Positions 14,463-15,148 of a stretch of 15,148 nt of DNA are shown here, piece after piece. The notes beneath the pieces were generated by a model, which searched no databases, was not told the origin of the DNA, and was given only the letters and a program-made list of their open reading frames with translations. Origin of the DNA: JBDKJS01 sp039806065 (GTDB lineage: Bacteria; Bacteroidota; Bacteroidia; AKYH767-A; 2013-40CM-41-45); the NCBI GenBank assembly GCA_039806065.1, contig JBDKJS010000216.1:1-15148 (forward strand), in the 5' to 3' direction. The position numbers and the translations under genes are program-made. Positions within the stretch are counted from its first letter, which is position 1. Each line of letters opens with the position of its first letter.

Positions 14463-15148
14463 ATGTATAAGTATATACTCTTGGCAATGCTATTGCCTAA
14501 ATGCCTATTGGCACAAACTGATACAACATTTAAAATCAAAGAACTCAACGAAGTTTTTATTTCTGTAAATAAATTGGCGATTCCTATAAAGGAAATCCCT
14601 TCGCAAGTAATGAGCCTAAGTAAAACCGAAATAAAACTCTTTAACCAAGCCACCACGGCTGATTTATTGCAATACACCGGACAGGTGAATGTGCAGAGAA
14701 GCCAAGGCGGGGGTGGAAGCCCCGTGATACGTGGCTTTGAAGCCAACAGGGTGATGATGGCCATTGATGGAATTAGAATTAATAATGCAATTTTTAGAGG
14801 GGGCCATCTTCAAAATGTTTTAAGAATAGATCAACAACAGGTGGAAACAGTTGAAATTAATTTTGGCCCCAGCAATACCATGTTCGGAAGTGATGCCCTT
14901 GGAGGCGTAATGAATTTCATAACCGTTTCGCCAAAACTTAATACGGTTGGCGGTGATGCAATGGTACGATACAGTACTGCTCTTAACGAAAAAACTGGAG
15001 GACTCTCTTTCAATATTGGTGGTAAGAAATGGGCATCATTCACCTCTTACAGTTTTTCTGATTTTGGAGATGTAATACAGGGCAATTCAAGATCTAATAA
15101 ATATCCCACATTTGGTCAAAGGGTATTTTACCAAGCTTTTATTAATGG
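14463..15148 (+). CDS. TonB-dependent outer-membrane receptor, heme/hemoglobin-type plug (partial, C-terminus beyond window)
   Basis: 228 codons are visible, running off the right edge. A signal peptide ends near LLAQ (15-18). A short TonB-box-like segment follows (about 25-38), then the plug domain. The plug includes IPSQVMSLSKTEI (45-57), NVQRSQGGGGSPVIRGFEANR (76-96; key residues V-Q-R, S-P-V-I-R-G-F) and IDGIRINNAIFRGGHLQNV (101-119). It continues with VETVEINFGPSNTMFGSDALGGVMNF, split at 127-141 and 142-152. GGHLQN and the RGF/DGIRxNN motifs resemble heme/hemoglobin-type receptors, and the first barrel strands follow. It lacks the N-terminal carboxypeptidase-like domain of SusC proteins. 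Ligand is uncertain. The partner is the small exported protein just upstream. Confidence 0.9.
   Translation, partial: MYKYILLAMLLPKCLLAQTDTTFKIKELNEVFISVNKLAIPIKEIPSQVMSLSKTEIKLFNQATTADLLQYTGQVNVQRSQGGGGSPVIRGFEANRVMMAIDGIRINNAIFRGGHLQNVLRIDQQQVETVEINFGPSNTMFGSDALGGVMNFITVSPKLNTVGGDAMVRYSTALNEKTGGLSFNIGGKKWASFTSYSFSDFGDVIQGNSRSNKYPTFGQRVFYQAFIN

Noticed and set aside
14165..14764. A 199-codon open frame on the minus strand across the small-protein and receptor genes
   Set aside because: It is antisense to two plus-strand genes with clear protein motifs, shows no recognisable domain, and bridges their intergenic gap. It is best explained as a shadow of AT-rich coding DNA.
1..15148. CRISPR array, tRNA/rRNA genes, insertion sequences, integrases or toxin-antitoxin pairs
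   Set aside because: I looked on both strands and saw no spaced direct repeats, no tRNA-like T-arm words, no transposase or integrase motifs and no small paired toxin genes.

Overview
The window looks like chromosomal DNA from a Bacteroidota, probably near Chitinophagales/Sphingobacteriia. It is AT-rich, it lacks clear Shine-Dalgarno sequences, and it has the lineage's -7 promoter box (TAnnTTTG or TAnnTTCG). Its proteins fit too: a long-tailed ribosomal protein S16, a topoisomerase I with a Lys/Ala-rich tail, a HutG-like arginase-family enzyme and a TonB-dependent receptor. Genus-level placement is not possible from sequence reading alone.

Layout. A divergent intergenic region at about 7570-7665 splits the window. 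Leftward (minus strand), in transcription order, are an LpxD-like acyltransferase, a SpoIIE/PP2C-type phosphatase, a TrmN6-like tRNA methyltransferase, a Wzx-like flippase, two tandem Wzz-like chain-length proteins, and an O-antigen ligase/polymerase-family membrane protein that runs off the left edge. Rightward are a GT4 glycosyltransferase, ribonuclease HII, DNA topoisomerase I, a HutG-like arginase-family protein and ribosomal protein S16. A strong intrinsic terminator follows, then a small membrane-anchored protein and a TonB-dependent receptor that runs off the right edge.

How the genes fit together. The flippase, the two Wzz paralogs and the WzyC-family protein form the membrane half of a Wzx/Wzy-type surface polysaccharide pathway. 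The GT4 enzyme may add sugars to the same or another glycan, and the LpxD-like protein points to the lipid A side of the envelope. topA, rnhB, rpsP and trmN6 are housekeeping genes. The small protein and the receptor look like a separate uptake unit insulated by the terminator.

Nothing here is a clear new defence, mobile or RNA-guided system: I saw no CRISPR array, transposase, integrase, tRNA or rRNA. The observations I would follow up are these. First, -7-like boxes lie only 4-6 nt before several start codons, which would predict leaderless mRNAs. Second, the S16 gene has a structured leader. Third, the HutG-like enzyme has Ser where a metal-binding Asp is expected. Fourth, the Wzz-like proteins are duplicated in tandem. 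Fifth, a conserved but uncharacterised small protein is paired with the TonB receptor.
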